Part shown: piece after piece, positions 46,601-49,287 of the stretch
Numbering within the stretch: position 1 is the first letter of the stretch
Layout of the letters: the number at the start of each line of letters is the position of its first letter
NCBI GenBank assembly: GCA_019649035.1
Contig: BMAT01008630.1
Span: forward strand, 374,206 to 423,492
Origin: Elysia marginata
Taxonomy: Eukaryota; Mollusca; Gastropoda; Plakobranchidae
Reading direction: 5' to 3'
Length of the DNA: 49,287 nt
Program-made: the position numbers and the translations under genes
Notes under the pieces: model-generated
What the model was told of the DNA's origin: nothing
Seen by the model: the letters and a program-made list of their open reading frames with translations, nothing else
Databases searched by the model: none

Positions 46601-46694
46601 GAAGCAACTCACGTGTGCCCAACTGTGCGTTGGTCATTGAGATGACCAGTGCTAGTAGCACCAGGAGCCGAAGCACCCGGTCTCTGCCGGCCAT
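202..46694 (-). CDS. giant multi-repeat cadherin, 54 coding exons, 3' end missing
   Basis: The joined exons give 2762 codons with no stop. A signal peptide is followed by about 25 complete cadherin (EC) repeats and the start of another. By family knowledge this is a calcium-dependent extracellular adhesion or spacer protein of the plasma membrane. No transmembrane segment, EGF or laminin-G domain is seen, so the C-terminus lies left of position 1. The first linkers are canonical (DANDNSP in exon 5, DVQDNVP in exon 8, DRNDNTP in exon 10). Later linkers read x-R-N-x-x-x-P instead. From exon 8 on all introns are phase 0, and from exon 11 each repeat is built from one A exon and one B exon. I cannot assign it to Fat, Dachsous, CDH23 or another named orthology group from the N-terminal half alone. 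Exon borders rest on splice sites, frame and motif register, without transcript data. Confidence 0.93.
869..991 (-). CDS. exon 53: B-type exon
   Basis: Residues 2661-2701. [37 protein letters not shown]. Acceptor CCTGCAG, donor GTAATG. Confidence 0.92.
1400..1585 (-). CDS. exon 52: A-type exon
   Basis: Residues 2599-2660. [16 protein letters not shown], linker [15 protein letters not shown] (R-D in place of R-N), end NATDRDLL. Acceptor ACAACCAG, donor GTAAGT. Confidence 0.92.
1756..1860. repeat. imperfect (TTA)n microsatellite
   Basis: TTA/TCA-type trinucleotide tract in the intron between exons 51 and 52. Apparent coding of Tyr, Leu or His runs here is an artefact of the repeat. Confidence 0.8.
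2317..2439 (-). CDS. exon 51: B-type exon
   Basis: Residues 2558-2598. [38 protein letters not shown]. Acceptor GTATCTAG, donor GTAAGC. Confidence 0.92.
2925..3113 (-). CDS. exon 50: A-type exon
   Basis: Residues 2495-2557. The xDxG motif is lost (QASKTFTDG), the linker is [10 protein letters not shown], the end TATDQDTT. Acceptor GTCCACAG, donor GTAAAC. Confidence 0.92.
3614..3742 (-). CDS. exon 49: B-type exon
   Basis: Residues 2452-2494. [39 protein letters not shown]. Acceptor CTTCTCAG, donor GTACGT. Confidence 0.92.
4492..4665 (-). CDS. exon 48: A-type exon, degenerate calcium motifs
   Basis: Residues 2394-2451, the shortest A exon. [16 protein letters not shown] is normal, but the linker reads [14 protein letters not shown] (no R-N) and the end reads VVAQPG in place of the DxD motif. 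The frame is open and splice sites are good (TATTATAG; GTGAGT), so this is divergence, not breakage. Confidence 0.9.
4675..4872. repeat. GA-rich low-complexity tract
   Basis: Purine-rich imperfect (GA)n starting a few bases beyond the exon 48 acceptor; in the transcript it is a pyrimidine tract leading into the splice site. Confidence 0.75.
5281..5412 (-). CDS. exon 47: B-type exon
   Basis: Residues 2350-2393. [37 protein letters not shown]. Acceptor CCCACAG, donor GTAAGT. Confidence 0.92.
6134..6322 (-). CDS. exon 46: A-type exon
   Basis: Residues 2287-2349. [16 protein letters not shown], linker [10 protein letters not shown], end NATDDDDS. Acceptor GTATCAG, donor GTACTG. Confidence 0.92.
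6736..6870 (-). CDS. exon 45: B-type exon
   Basis: Residues 2242-2286. [37 protein letters not shown]. The usual T-G of the D-x-x-T-G turn is absent. Acceptor TCCGCAG, donor GTGAGT. It follows the longest intron of the modular part (6871-9601). Confidence 0.9.
9112..9175 (-). repeat. partial copy of the exon 44 3' edge with donor
   Basis: Positions 9112-9172 resemble 9598-9668: both have a reversed splice donor (ttact or ctacc) followed by atggtgtctcta or gtggtgtctcta, and similar downstream sequence (gtgagtacactgcc / gtgaacacactgct). One small gap is needed to align them. Confidence 0.6.
9215..9592. repeat. minisatellite, units of about 30 bp
   Basis: A dozen or so imperfect copies of a unit built on gatagatgaccagttgttt. 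It lies between the exon 44 donor and the partial copy of that exon edge at 9112. Open frames across it are rich in repeated H-L-S and W-S-S-I words and are not genes. Confidence 0.9.
9602..9793 (-). CDS. exon 44: A-type exon with a cysteine
   Basis: Residues 2178-2241. [16 protein letters not shown], linker [15 protein letters not shown], end SVLDRDTT. Cys2182 replaces Ala in the V-x-A-x-D-x-G motif of the repeat that also holds Cys2125. Acceptor GTTCAG, donor GTAGGT. A partial copy of its 3' edge lies near 9115. Confidence 0.92.
10495..10632 (-). CDS. exon 43: B-type exon
   Basis: Residues 2132-2177. [38 protein letters not shown]. Acceptor TCCCCAG, donor GTGAGC. Confidence 0.92.
11326..11520. 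repeat. exon-edge tandem repeat, units of about 52 bp
   Basis: Four units, starting near 11328, 11381, 11433 and 11485. Each contains a version of ctactcaccgcaagatcgtt. The last unit overlaps the real donor and first (+ strand) bases of exon 42 at 11519-11537. Confidence 0.85.
11521..11706 (-). CDS. exon 42: A-type exon with duplicated 3' edge and a cysteine
   Basis: Residues 2070-2131. [16 protein letters not shown], linker [10 protein letters not shown], end VTCTDNDLA. Cys2125 replaces the usual Ala of the V-x-A-x-D-x-D motif. Acceptor CGGCCAG, donor GTGAGT. Its last bases and donor are repeated in the adjoining intron. Confidence 0.92.
12144..12345. repeat. (ATCT)n microsatellite
   Basis: Tetranucleotide array with a few TTTA and CTGT interruptions, about 55 bases beyond the exon 41 donor. 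Confidence 0.95.
12400..12534 (-). CDS. exon 41: B-type exon
   Basis: Residues 2025-2069. [40 protein letters not shown]. Acceptor TTTCACAG, donor GTAGGC. Confidence 0.92.
13007..13195 (-). CDS. exon 40: A-type exon
   Basis: Residues 1962-2024. [16 protein letters not shown], linker [15 protein letters not shown] (keeps N-D-N but has Ile where the first Asp belongs), end TANDADVS. Acceptor ACCCACAG, donor GTAAGA. Confidence 0.93.
13404..13540 (-). mobile_element. diverged tRNA-derived SINE copy
   Basis: Read on the minus strand it has a box A-like AGCGGGACTGTGG and a box B-like GGCTTCGATTCC, then the body CATGTTGCAATTGCC also seen in the copy at 22797-22978. It lies in the intron between exons 39 and 40. 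Confidence 0.65.
14053..14181 (-). CDS. exon 39: B-type exon
   Basis: Residues 1919-1961. [40 protein letters not shown]. Acceptor TAACCAG, donor GTAAGT. Confidence 0.92.
14709..14903 (-). CDS. exon 38: A-type exon
   Basis: Residues 1854-1918. [16 protein letters not shown], linker [10 protein letters not shown], end SASDSDLQ. Acceptor TGTTACAG, donor GTGAGT. The intron between this exon and exon 37 contains the assembly gap. Confidence 0.92.
14970..15218. other. assembly gap (249 N)
   Basis: Run of N within the intron between exons 37 and 38. Exons 37 and 38 are a consecutive B/A pair in phase 0, so no exon pair needs to be missing, but an extra A/B pair could hide only if the real gap is larger than drawn. 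Confidence 0.99.
15595..15726 (-). CDS. exon 37: B-type exon
   Basis: Residues 1810-1853. [36 protein letters not shown]. Acceptor CCCTCCAG, donor GTAGGG. Confidence 0.92.
16021..16432. repeat. exon-edge tandem repeat, units of about 36 bp
   Basis: Eight to ten imperfect units on the pattern agtactcacatcagtatcc, ending at the true exon 36 donor (16431-16432). Clear units start near 16138, 16207, 16244, 16282, 16313, 16350 and 16394. Confidence 0.85.
16433..16624 (-). CDS. exon 36: A-type exon with duplicated 3' edge
   Basis: Residues 1746-1809. [16 protein letters not shown], linker [15 protein letters not shown], end EARDSDTD. Acceptor TTTCCAG, donor GTGAGT. The last exon bases with the donor are repeated 8-10 times in the adjoining intron. 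Confidence 0.92.
17233..17379 (-). CDS. exon 35: B-type exon
   Basis: Residues 1697-1745. [38 protein letters not shown]. About four codons longer than most B exons, in the loop before DYFF. Acceptor CATCAAG, donor GTGAGT. Confidence 0.92.
17716..17835. repeat. imperfect (AAT)n tract
   Basis: AAT/AAC trinucleotide tract in the intron between exons 34 and 35. Confidence 0.8.
17868..18025. repeat. (AGT)n microsatellite
   Basis: About 50 nearly perfect AGT triplets with a few AGC and AGG changes. Long Leu, Tyr or Val runs in open frames here are repeat artefacts. Confidence 0.97.
18146..18331 (-). CDS. exon 34: A-type exon
   Basis: Residues 1635-1696. [16 protein letters not shown], linker [10 protein letters not shown], end RATDADNR. 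Acceptor TTGCCAG, donor GTAGGT. There is no ATG in this exon, so a scan that requires a start codon would miss it. Confidence 0.92.
18705..18825. repeat. (TTG)n tract
   Basis: Imperfect TTG trinucleotide repeat in the intron between exons 33 and 34. Confidence 0.9.
18908..19036 (-). CDS. exon 33: B-type exon
   Basis: Residues 1592-1634. [38 protein letters not shown]. Acceptor ACTACAG, donor GTAAGA. Confidence 0.92.
19887..20078 (-). CDS. exon 32: A-type exon
   Basis: Residues 1528-1591. [16 protein letters not shown], linker [15 protein letters not shown], end SVFDADTV. Acceptor CCTCTAG, donor GTACGT. Confidence 0.92.
20528..20668 (-). CDS. exon 31: B-type exon
   Basis: Residues 1481-1527. 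[41 protein letters not shown]. Acceptor GCTGTAG, donor GTGAGT. Confidence 0.92.
21582..21770 (-). CDS. exon 30: A-type exon
   Basis: Residues 1418-1480. [16 protein letters not shown], linker [10 protein letters not shown], end TATDADSG. Acceptor GTCGTAG, donor GTAACG. Confidence 0.92.
22159..22287 (-). CDS. exon 29: B-type exon
   Basis: Residues 1375-1417. [40 protein letters not shown]. Acceptor TGTTCAG, donor GTGAGC. Confidence 0.92.
22797..22978 (-). mobile_element. tRNA-derived SINE copy
   Basis: Read on the minus strand: box A-like GAGGCATAGTGGTTCGCG, box B GCGGGTTCGATTCC, then a non-tRNA body with CATGTTGCAATTGCCTTGGG. The A/B box spacing fits a polymerase III promoter. The anticodon arm and acceptor stem are not tRNA-like, so I do not call a tRNA gene. 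Confidence 0.75.
23085..23450. repeat. degenerate AAC/AAT-rich tract
   Basis: Low-complexity sequence dominated by caacaa, aataat and acaacg words in the intron between exons 28 and 29. The Asn/Thr/Lys-rich frame across it has no recognisable domain. Confidence 0.7.
23606..23797 (-). CDS. exon 28: A-type exon
   Basis: Residues 1311-1374. [16 protein letters not shown], linker [15 protein letters not shown], end TATDADLV. Acceptor TGCCAG, donor GTAGGT. Confidence 0.93.
24213..24344 (-). CDS. exon 27: B-type exon
   Basis: Residues 1267-1310. [41 protein letters not shown]. Acceptor TGTATAG, donor GTAAAA. Confidence 0.92.
24890..25090 (-). CDS. exon 26: A-type exon, longest
   Basis: Residues 1200-1266, 67 codons. 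[15 protein letters not shown], linker [10 protein letters not shown], a small insertion around DPGAPGYTV, end TASDADTS. Acceptor TCCTCAG, donor GTGAGC. Confidence 0.92.
26001..26132 (-). CDS. exon 25: B-type exon
   Basis: Residues 1156-1199. [37 protein letters not shown]. Acceptor CTACCAG, donor GTAAAT. Confidence 0.92.
26165..26998. repeat. exon-edge minisatellite, units of 39 and about 57 bp
   Basis: About a dozen copies of gcttacccttagatcactg and its extension, the same sequence that forms the donor and last codons of exon 24 (from 26993). Short units omit the internal gcagtaactgtgaa part. Copies next to the exon are almost identical; those near 26165-26350 are more decayed. Confidence 0.93.
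26999..27193 (-). CDS. exon 24: A-type exon with duplicated 3' edge
   Basis: Residues 1091-1155. [16 protein letters not shown], linker [15 protein letters not shown], end TATDSDLR. Acceptor ATCCACAG, donor AGG|GTAAGC. The last bases and the donor recur about a dozen times in the adjoining intron. The copy at this end is the one contiguous with a full open A-type exon; using any further donor would add an in-frame TAA five codons on. Confidence 0.92.
27775..28010. repeat. degenerate TATC/TTTCAT-rich tract
   Basis: Imperfect words such as tatcttatctaat and ttcatatcat run up to the exon 23 donor. No gene-like signal is seen. Confidence 0.6.
28021..28155 (-). CDS. exon 23: B-type exon
   Basis: Residues 1046-1090. 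[30 protein letters not shown], end TDTNTLYT. Acceptor GTGTCCAG, donor GTAAGC. A short CA/GA repeat sits just beyond the acceptor. Confidence 0.92.
29031..29216 (-). CDS. exon 22: A-type exon
   Basis: Residues 984-1045. [15 protein letters not shown], linker [10 protein letters not shown], end RATDADLI. Acceptor CCCCTAG, donor GTAAGT. Confidence 0.93.
29851..29985 (-). CDS. exon 21: B-type exon
   Basis: Residues 939-983. [42 protein letters not shown]. Acceptor CTACATAG, donor GTAAGC. Confidence 0.92.
30170..30500. repeat. TATC-type low-complexity tract with a short duplication
   Basis: Between exons 20 and 21. A unit of about 37 bp containing ggtcacacatctatgtatct occurs twice (near 30234 and 30271). 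Confidence 0.75.
30516..30707 (-). CDS. exon 20: A-type exon
   Basis: Residues 875-938. [15 protein letters not shown], linker [15 protein letters not shown], end TAVDADNQ. Acceptor CTCCGCAG, donor GTACCT. Confidence 0.93.
30795..30875 (-). mobile_element. possible tRNA-derived SINE head
   Basis: On the minus strand, a box A-like CAAGGCGGTGGATAC is followed by a box B-like ATCGTTCGAATTC at normal spacing. No shared body with the other two SINE copies was seen. Confidence 0.4.
31480..31617 (-). CDS. exon 19: B-type exon
   Basis: Residues 829-874. [44 protein letters not shown]. Acceptor TTTCCAG, donor GTGGGT. Confidence 0.92.
32037..32222 (-). CDS. exon 18: A-type exon
   Basis: Residues 767-828. 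[16 protein letters not shown], linker [10 protein letters not shown], end TATDGDRN. Acceptor TATGTAG, donor GTACGT. Confidence 0.93.
32350..32462. repeat. (GATA)n microsatellite
   Basis: Tetranucleotide array starting about 130 bases upstream (in gene direction) of the exon 18 acceptor. Confidence 0.95.
32647..32778 (-). CDS. exon 17: B-type exon
   Basis: Residues 723-766. [42 protein letters not shown] chose donor AAT|GTAGGT because it keeps phase 0. A second GT four bases further (GTAG|GTAACA) would shift the frame. Confidence 0.9.
33085..33285. repeat. (TC)n / (TATC)n compound microsatellite
   Basis: Compound array between exons 16 and 17. The S-L-S-L and I-Y-L-S frames over it are artefacts. 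Confidence 0.95.
33331..33525 (-). CDS. exon 16: A-type exon
   Basis: Residues 658-722. [16 protein letters not shown], linker [10 protein letters not shown], end VRASDADTN. Acceptor TCCCAAG, donor GTAAGC. A TC/TATC microsatellite begins about 45 bases beyond the donor. Confidence 0.93.
34022..34150 (-). CDS. exon 15: B-type exon
   Basis: Residues 615-657. [42 protein letters not shown]. Acceptor TTGTAG, donor GTAAGC. An (AGT)n array lies about 135 bases beyond its acceptor. Confidence 0.92.
34285..34400. repeat. (AGT)n microsatellite
   Basis: About 30 perfect AGT triplets, then degenerate ones, between exons 14 and 15. The poly-Val frame is an artefact. Confidence 0.97.
34865..35044 (-). 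CDS. exon 14: A-type exon
   Basis: Residues 555-614. [15 protein letters not shown], linker [10 protein letters not shown], end VEARDADVT. Acceptor CTCTAG, donor GTAAAC. Confidence 0.93.
35624..35758 (-). CDS. exon 13: B-type exon
   Basis: Residues 510-554. [20 protein letters not shown], then FKLNN and [12 protein letters not shown]. Acceptor TGTGCAG, donor GTAAGG. Confidence 0.93.
36445..36630 (-). CDS. exon 12: A-type exon, EC4/EC5 junction
   Basis: Residues 448-509. [15 protein letters not shown] (xDxGxP), linker [10 protein letters not shown], then IPAQDADTT (DxD). First linker in which R-N replaces DxNDN. Acceptor CTACCAG, donor GTCAGT. Confidence 0.93.
36640..36960. repeat. imperfect TTGATTGA-type repeat
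   Basis: Degenerate tract of ttgattgat and tggttggtt words starting at the exon 12 acceptor. Confidence 0.75.
37071..37217 (-). CDS. exon 11: first B-type exon, EC4 middle
   Basis: Residues 399-447. Opens with [14 protein letters not shown], then [14 protein letters not shown] and ends TRYN. A clear cadherin middle without the LDRE motif (RSFSSDD stands there). Acceptor CTCTACAG, donor GTGAGT. Confidence 0.92.
37872..37988 (-). CDS. exon 10: EC3/EC4 linker
   Basis: Residues 360-398. It opens with DRNDNTPQI, the last canonical calcium linker in the window, and ends with SATDGDPA (DxD). Acceptor CCCCCAG, donor GTAAGG. Confidence 0.92.
38038..38160. repeat. (TC)n tract
   Basis: TC-rich low-complexity sequence between exons 9 and 10. 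Confidence 0.85.
38283..38492 (-). CDS. exon 9: EC3 body
   Basis: Residues 290-359, 70 codons. [18 protein letters not shown] starts it, then [12 protein letters not shown] and LDYE (LDRE-type), ending in ITVNVL just before the linker. Phase 0 at both ends; donor GTGAGT, acceptor GTGCAG. Confidence 0.94.
38505..38850. repeat. imperfect TTGATTGG-type repeat
   Basis: Degenerate tract of gattggttggt and gattgag words starting at the exon 9 acceptor; same word type as at 36640-36960. Confidence 0.75.
39164..39404 (-). CDS. exon 8: EC2 end and EC2/EC3 linker
   Basis: Residues 209-289. It contains [18 protein letters not shown] (LDRE-type), then the linker [11 protein letters not shown] and the EC3 start [10 protein letters not shown]. 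It is the longest exon here (241 nt), phase 2 to phase 0. Acceptor CTCTCAG, donor GTAAGT. Confidence 0.95.
39405..41422 (-). other. intron 7, about 2 kb
   Basis: AT-rich sequence with an (AAT)n microsatellite near 40600-40645. No further exon with cadherin motifs and no mobile-element protein was seen. Confidence 0.7.
40555..40645. repeat. (AAT)n microsatellite
   Basis: Imperfect start, then about 12 perfect AAT triplets. Confidence 0.92.
41423..41437 (-). CDS. exon 7: candidate 15-nt microexon
   Basis: A 15-nt stretch between a strong acceptor (TTTCTCTCCACAG) and a moderate donor (GACAG|GTAGAC). It is flanked by phase 2 junctions and would insert about five residues (reading S-Q-F-L-D across the joins) into an EC2 loop between YYLDSL and RFTVNL. 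Exon 6 also joins exon 8 in frame without it, so it could be a cassette exon or a chance match. Confidence 0.5.
42252..42316 (-). CDS. exon 6: EC2 DxD region
   Basis: Residues 183-203 plus 2 nt. AVDADEAGN supplies the DxD calcium motif and VTYYLDSL the following strand. Acceptor TTCCAG, donor GTAGGC. It ends in phase 2 and matches both exon 7 and exon 8 in frame. Confidence 0.9.
42750..43265 (+). mobile_element. decayed non-LTR retrotransposon tail (reverse transcriptase ORF end)
   Basis: On the plus strand, conceptual reading in shifting frames gives words typical of the C-terminal end of RTE/ingi-like endonuclease-reverse transcriptases: [42 protein letters not shown] and FGHIVRHE. Stops and at least two frameshifts interrupt it (for example between ETIKKRQ and FGHIVRHE), so it is dead. 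It lies antisense in the intron after exon 5. The exact family is not certain. Confidence 0.75.
43294..43416 (-). CDS. exon 5: EC1/EC2 linker
   Basis: Residues 142-182. It holds a textbook calcium linker, [11 protein letters not shown], followed by the EC2 start [16 protein letters not shown] with the conserved glutamate. Acceptor CCACAG, donor GTAAGT. It begins 29 bases to the right of a decayed retrotransposon fragment in the downstream intron. Confidence 0.92.
43998..44092. repeat. dispersed repeat, copy 1
   Basis: Shares actgtctgactgcc...cgttggtcaag.ttt with 48240-48335 in the same orientation. It lies in the intron between exons 4 and 5. Family not recognised. Confidence 0.6.
44100..44340. 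repeat. degenerate tandem repeat near exon 4
   Basis: Loose repeats of a ggacaatggtgggat / aacaatgggtggaca word between the dispersed repeat and the exon 4 donor. Unit length is uncertain (about 50-80 bp). Confidence 0.4.
44359..44436 (-). CDS. exon 4: end of EC1, first part
   Basis: Residues 116-141, 26 codons, phase 0 at both ends. It contains [14 protein letters not shown], where CTDPNG fills the place of the xDxG motif and supplies Cys134. Acceptor CCCTAG, donor GTATGT. Confidence 0.85.
45095..45158 (+). mobile_element. second short copy of the retrotransposon tail
   Basis: About 55 bases (tttgttcattgtt through cagctattggaaac-type sequence and atcaagaaaagaca) match 43160-43212 almost perfectly, with one small change (ttagag versus taatag). 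It lies in the intron between exons 3 and 4. Confidence 0.8.
45488..45681 (-). CDS. exon 3: body of divergent EC1
   Basis: Residues 51-115, starting on a split Ala codon and ending in phase 0. The cadherin-like end LIKGLDRD carries the calcium-binding LDRD (LDRE-type) motif. The rest (for example the stretch around [13 protein letters not shown]) is only weakly cadherin-like, as is common for the first domain of large cadherins. Acceptor CACACAG, donor GTAAGT. Confidence 0.85.
46134..46202 (-). CDS. exon 2: start of the mature ectodomain
   Basis: Residues 28-50 in frame with exon 1 (joined by a split Pro codon). It contains [20 protein letters not shown], with one of only four ectodomain cysteines (Cys29). 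The acceptor is TAG and the donor GTGAAT; the intron is phase 1. It supplies the first strand of EC1. Confidence 0.8.
46203..46612 (-). other. intron 1
   Basis: 410 bases between exons 1 and 2. AT-rich; nothing recognised in it. Confidence 0.75.
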
Positions 46695-46730
46695 GGTTGA
46701 CCACAGGGAGATATAGATGTTCAAGGTTCC
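46613..46730 (-). CDS. exon 1: 5' UTR end, start codon, signal peptide
   Basis: Coding part is 46613-46694 (27 codons plus 1 nt); 46695-46730 is 5' UTR. The 3' end has donor GTGAGT. The 5' edge is placed at a CTCTCCAG acceptor, which implies at least one upstream non-coding exon; that edge is less certain than the coding part. If the acceptor is not used, the exon simply extends rightward. Confidence 0.75.
46626..46694 (-). other. predicted signal peptide
   Basis: The first 23 residues have a short basic start (MAGRDRVLR), a hydrophobic core ([10 protein letters not shown]) and a likely cleavage site after TNA, leaving Gln at the mature N-terminus. The start ATG sits in AACCATGG, a strong Kozak context. 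Confidence 0.85.
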
Positions 46731-48239
46731 CTGGAGAGGACATCAACCGTAAGGTATAACCATTATTTTTGTGGAATAAGATAAGGTAAGATACGAGTAT
46801 ATCTGCACTGGTCGTCGTATAGATGATTATTTTCATATTTACATAAAAGATATGTTTACAGGAATCATAATACAAACAACATAAGTTTCTAAATTGATGT
46901 TACAGAGACCACCCAAGAGCAGATGTAAACATGATAAGAATTAGACAGAGTTTGAAGGAACGAAGCAAGAATAGTTTTCGAATGCTTTTAATTCTATATT
47001 TGATGCTGGAAGGCTTCTCTGAGCAGCGTTTAGAGAAACTATTAACTTTGTGCAAGGGGTGGTGTTTATCCTTTACAATCGAGAGTGAGAGAGTAATAGT
47101 GTATTGTTTAATTGAAGTCTTTATGCTTCTGGTATGTAAACCGTATTTCCCATGTTCAAATTCCAGGCACTTAAAAGAAACAGGGTACAGATAGCAAACA
47201 GGTATCTCGGAGTCTTGATCTAGATGTGGCTCTAACATTCTCTGGGAGTCTTAGGAGTTTGAAGCCTAAATATTGGCAATTCCTGATGGCAGAGAGAGGG
47301 GGAGTCTTTTTCTCTTAAAACATCCTGATATTATGGATATATTAGAACTGTACTTTGTGATTAAATTTCATGCTACTGGCTCAAGCTTGTTACTGCTCTA
47401 TAAATCCCTACCCGACCCCACCGATCTAAGTTATATGCATACAAACTCAAATCTTTTATTGGTGTCAGGTGTTTTAATATGTTTTGTTTATAGGAGTTTT
47501 GACCTAGCTTTTAAATTATTTTAGTATCGGAGGCGTTGGAGACAAAACTGGTTATAAACCTCCAGGAAGCTAAGAAACAATAAAATTAAAGGCAACTGAC
47601 GAATATACCTGATTTGGGTAAAATAATTTCGCGTTAGAGTTGGTTTAGCTGCAGAGGGATTATTGCGTTTACTTCTATTGTAGTCATGGTGCCATCATTT
47701 TCCAAACCCTAGAATCTCTACAATACTACATTGCGAGGAAAAGGGTGCGAGACAACTAGTGTGTGTGCGTGAGTAAGGAGGGGTATCATTCTCGAAGTTT
47801 CTAATCTACCTGTCAGATCTGATGCACCGAATGGCACCTGATGAGCTTCAGTGAACAAGGCGTGGCTTCGAAGACCTGGAACTGACCAGAGGTCATTCAA
47901 ATTGTGACCTAAATCACGGCACGCTTGGTTGAACCAAAGTGGTGACCAAACAAGTCTTCCGGACAAAAAGTGGGCATGGCATTCTATTTTAGATTTTTAC
48001 GTCGCCTAAGTGACTCGGCGAATACATGGGGAAACTGGCCGTGCCGGTTCTTTGAGGTCTAGTCTAGATCTATTTATGTCTACATTACCTAACATAATCT
48101 CAGCCACACAGTACTCTAGAGAAAAGGACTTCGGAGATATAAAACTAATGTCAGTTTTTTGGAGTCACCTGGTCTTGTCAATAGAAAAGGTTTCTAGCTA
48201 TCAGTCTTTTGTAACTGACAGTAAAGTGCACAATGATGG

Positions 48240-48335
48240 TCAGTGTAGGTGTACCAGACCCAGGTACTGTCTAACGGCCAGTGTCCACCCGTTGGTCAAG
48301 GTTTTATTCAATCCAACCTGTTGTGTTAGGTGAAA
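48240..48335. repeat. dispersed repeat, copy 2
   Basis: Partner of 43998-44092: shared words include tactgtctaacggcc and cgttggtcaaggtttt, then a similar tt.a.tccaac tail. Confidence 0.6.
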
Positions 48336-48439
48336 AACGCTGATTTTCAATTACTTTTTACGCTTCGTCTTCTCCTATCACACCTTTCATACAATGACTA
48401 TTTTTTATCGCTGTGGACTGACCATTAAGTTTTGTAGCA

Positions 48440-48500
48440 TTTGATCTCTCTCTCTTTCTCTCTCTGTCTCTCCGTCTGTCTCTCTGTCAGTCGCTCTCTT
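48440..48500. repeat. TC-rich tract
   Basis: Short imperfect (TC)n in the 5' flank. Confidence 0.8.
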
Positions 48501-48644
48501 TCTTTATATATTTCTTTTCTCTAGCTTTCTGTTTTTAATTCCTATTTTTCCTCTATTGTTATTCTGGTTTTTTATACCTCTACTTCGTTCCTTTTCCTTT
48601 TCACAATTTTTTTTCTAAATATTGCAATACATTTCATTGTTATT

Positions 48645-48772
48645 TTCTCTCTACTTCTCTCTATCTCTATCTATCTATTTATCTATCTATCTATTTATTT
48701 ATCTATCTATCTATCTATTTATCTATCTATTTATCTATCTATCTATTTATCTATCTATCTACTTATTTCTTA
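48645..48772. repeat. (ATCT)n microsatellite
   Basis: ATCT/ATTT tetranucleotide array in the 5' flank. The Y-L-S-I frame over it is an artefact. Confidence 0.95.
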
Positions 48773-49287
48773 ATTTAAATTTTGGCTGCTTTTTCTATGC
48801 CCCTTTTACTTCTGTTCAAAAGGTTGTGCTATATTTAGATTATAGTTGGAAATAATAATTATAGTCCCAATGCTATCGATAAGATAATTAACAACTTTAT
48901 TGTAAATTTGTTGTCACCCACCATCCCAAGAGGGGGTTTGAAACTTAATCGTCCTTGTTGCACGGGAAAATATCTATCTCTAAACATAATAAAACTTTTC
49001 GAGTAATCAAACAGTTCCTTCAATTTTTTTATTTAACACTGCCCTCATTTACCATTCCCATTTTTCTATTCATTGGACACTCCCACCTCTTCGTTTCTTC
49101 TTTTTTATTACAATCGATAACTTACCTTGAATCTTCAGAGCACAACAACTGTGCGACCCCTTCCCCTTCCTTAGTAATGTGCTCATGTGCCCTCCTCCAA
49201 CGTATTGTGCAATTTGCGTAACACAATTGGCTACTCCTAGACATTAATGGACATTATCCTCCGCTCGGACAATGTTTACCCCCCCCC

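Larger units (their letters stand above)
46731..49287. other. 5' flank or 5' UTR intron
   Basis: No coding region with family motifs on either strand. It contains one dispersed-repeat copy (48240-48335) and microsatellites (48440-48775). The acceptor at 46731 suggests that part of it is an intron and that the promoter lies further right. No convincing core promoter was identified. Confidence 0.6.

Noticed and set aside
46900-47238. Overlapping open frames on both strands upstream of exon 1
   Set aside because: Both strands are open for similar lengths, as expected by chance; neither has recognisable domains.
47718-47966. 82-codon minus-strand open frame upstream of the gene
   Set aside because: No family motif, signal peptide or splice context linking it to exon 1.

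Overview
The window is eukaryotic nuclear DNA, almost certainly from an animal and most likely from a lophotrochozoan such as a mollusc. That placement is an inference from AT-rich introns, abundant TATC/TC/AGT microsatellites, tRNA-derived SINE pieces and a decayed non-LTR retrotransposon; no taxonomic marker was tested. I find one gene that can be supported. It is a giant cadherin on the minus strand, running from a start codon at 46694 to beyond the left edge of the window.

I reconstructed 54 consecutive coding exons (46694 down to 202) by matching reading frame, GT/AG splice sites and cadherin motifs. They total 8286 nt, or 2762 codons, with no in-frame stop. The protein starts with a clear signal peptide. 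Exons 2 to 10 are irregular in size and carry canonical cadherin calcium linkers (DANDNSP, DVQDNVP, DRNDNTP). From exon 11 the gene becomes strictly modular. Exons of about 43-49 codons (type B, the middle of a repeat) alternate with exons of about 58-67 codons (type A, end of one repeat, linker, start of the next), and every intron from exon 8 onward is phase 0. This gives about 25 complete extracellular cadherin (EC) repeats plus part of another. The membrane segment and cytoplasmic tail must lie to the left of position 1.

The repeats of the modular part are atypical. In 20 of 22 consecutive linkers the DxNDN motif is replaced by x-R-N-x-x-x-P, and the first aspartate is missing in all 22. 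The DxD and xDxG motifs are mostly kept. There are only four cysteines in the mature protein seen here, in two pairs that could each close one domain.

The introns hold the second notable theme. Next to at least three type A exons (exons 24, 36 and 42), and probably a fourth (exon 44), the last bases of the exon together with its splice donor have been copied into the downstream intron as a tandem array. Other intron content is simple microsatellites, two SINE copies with tRNA-like A and B boxes, a third possible SINE head, a broken RTE-like reverse transcriptase tail (about 42750-43265), and one 249-base assembly gap (14970-15218). The right-hand 2.5 kb (46731-49287) is 5' flank or a 5' UTR intron with no recognisable gene.
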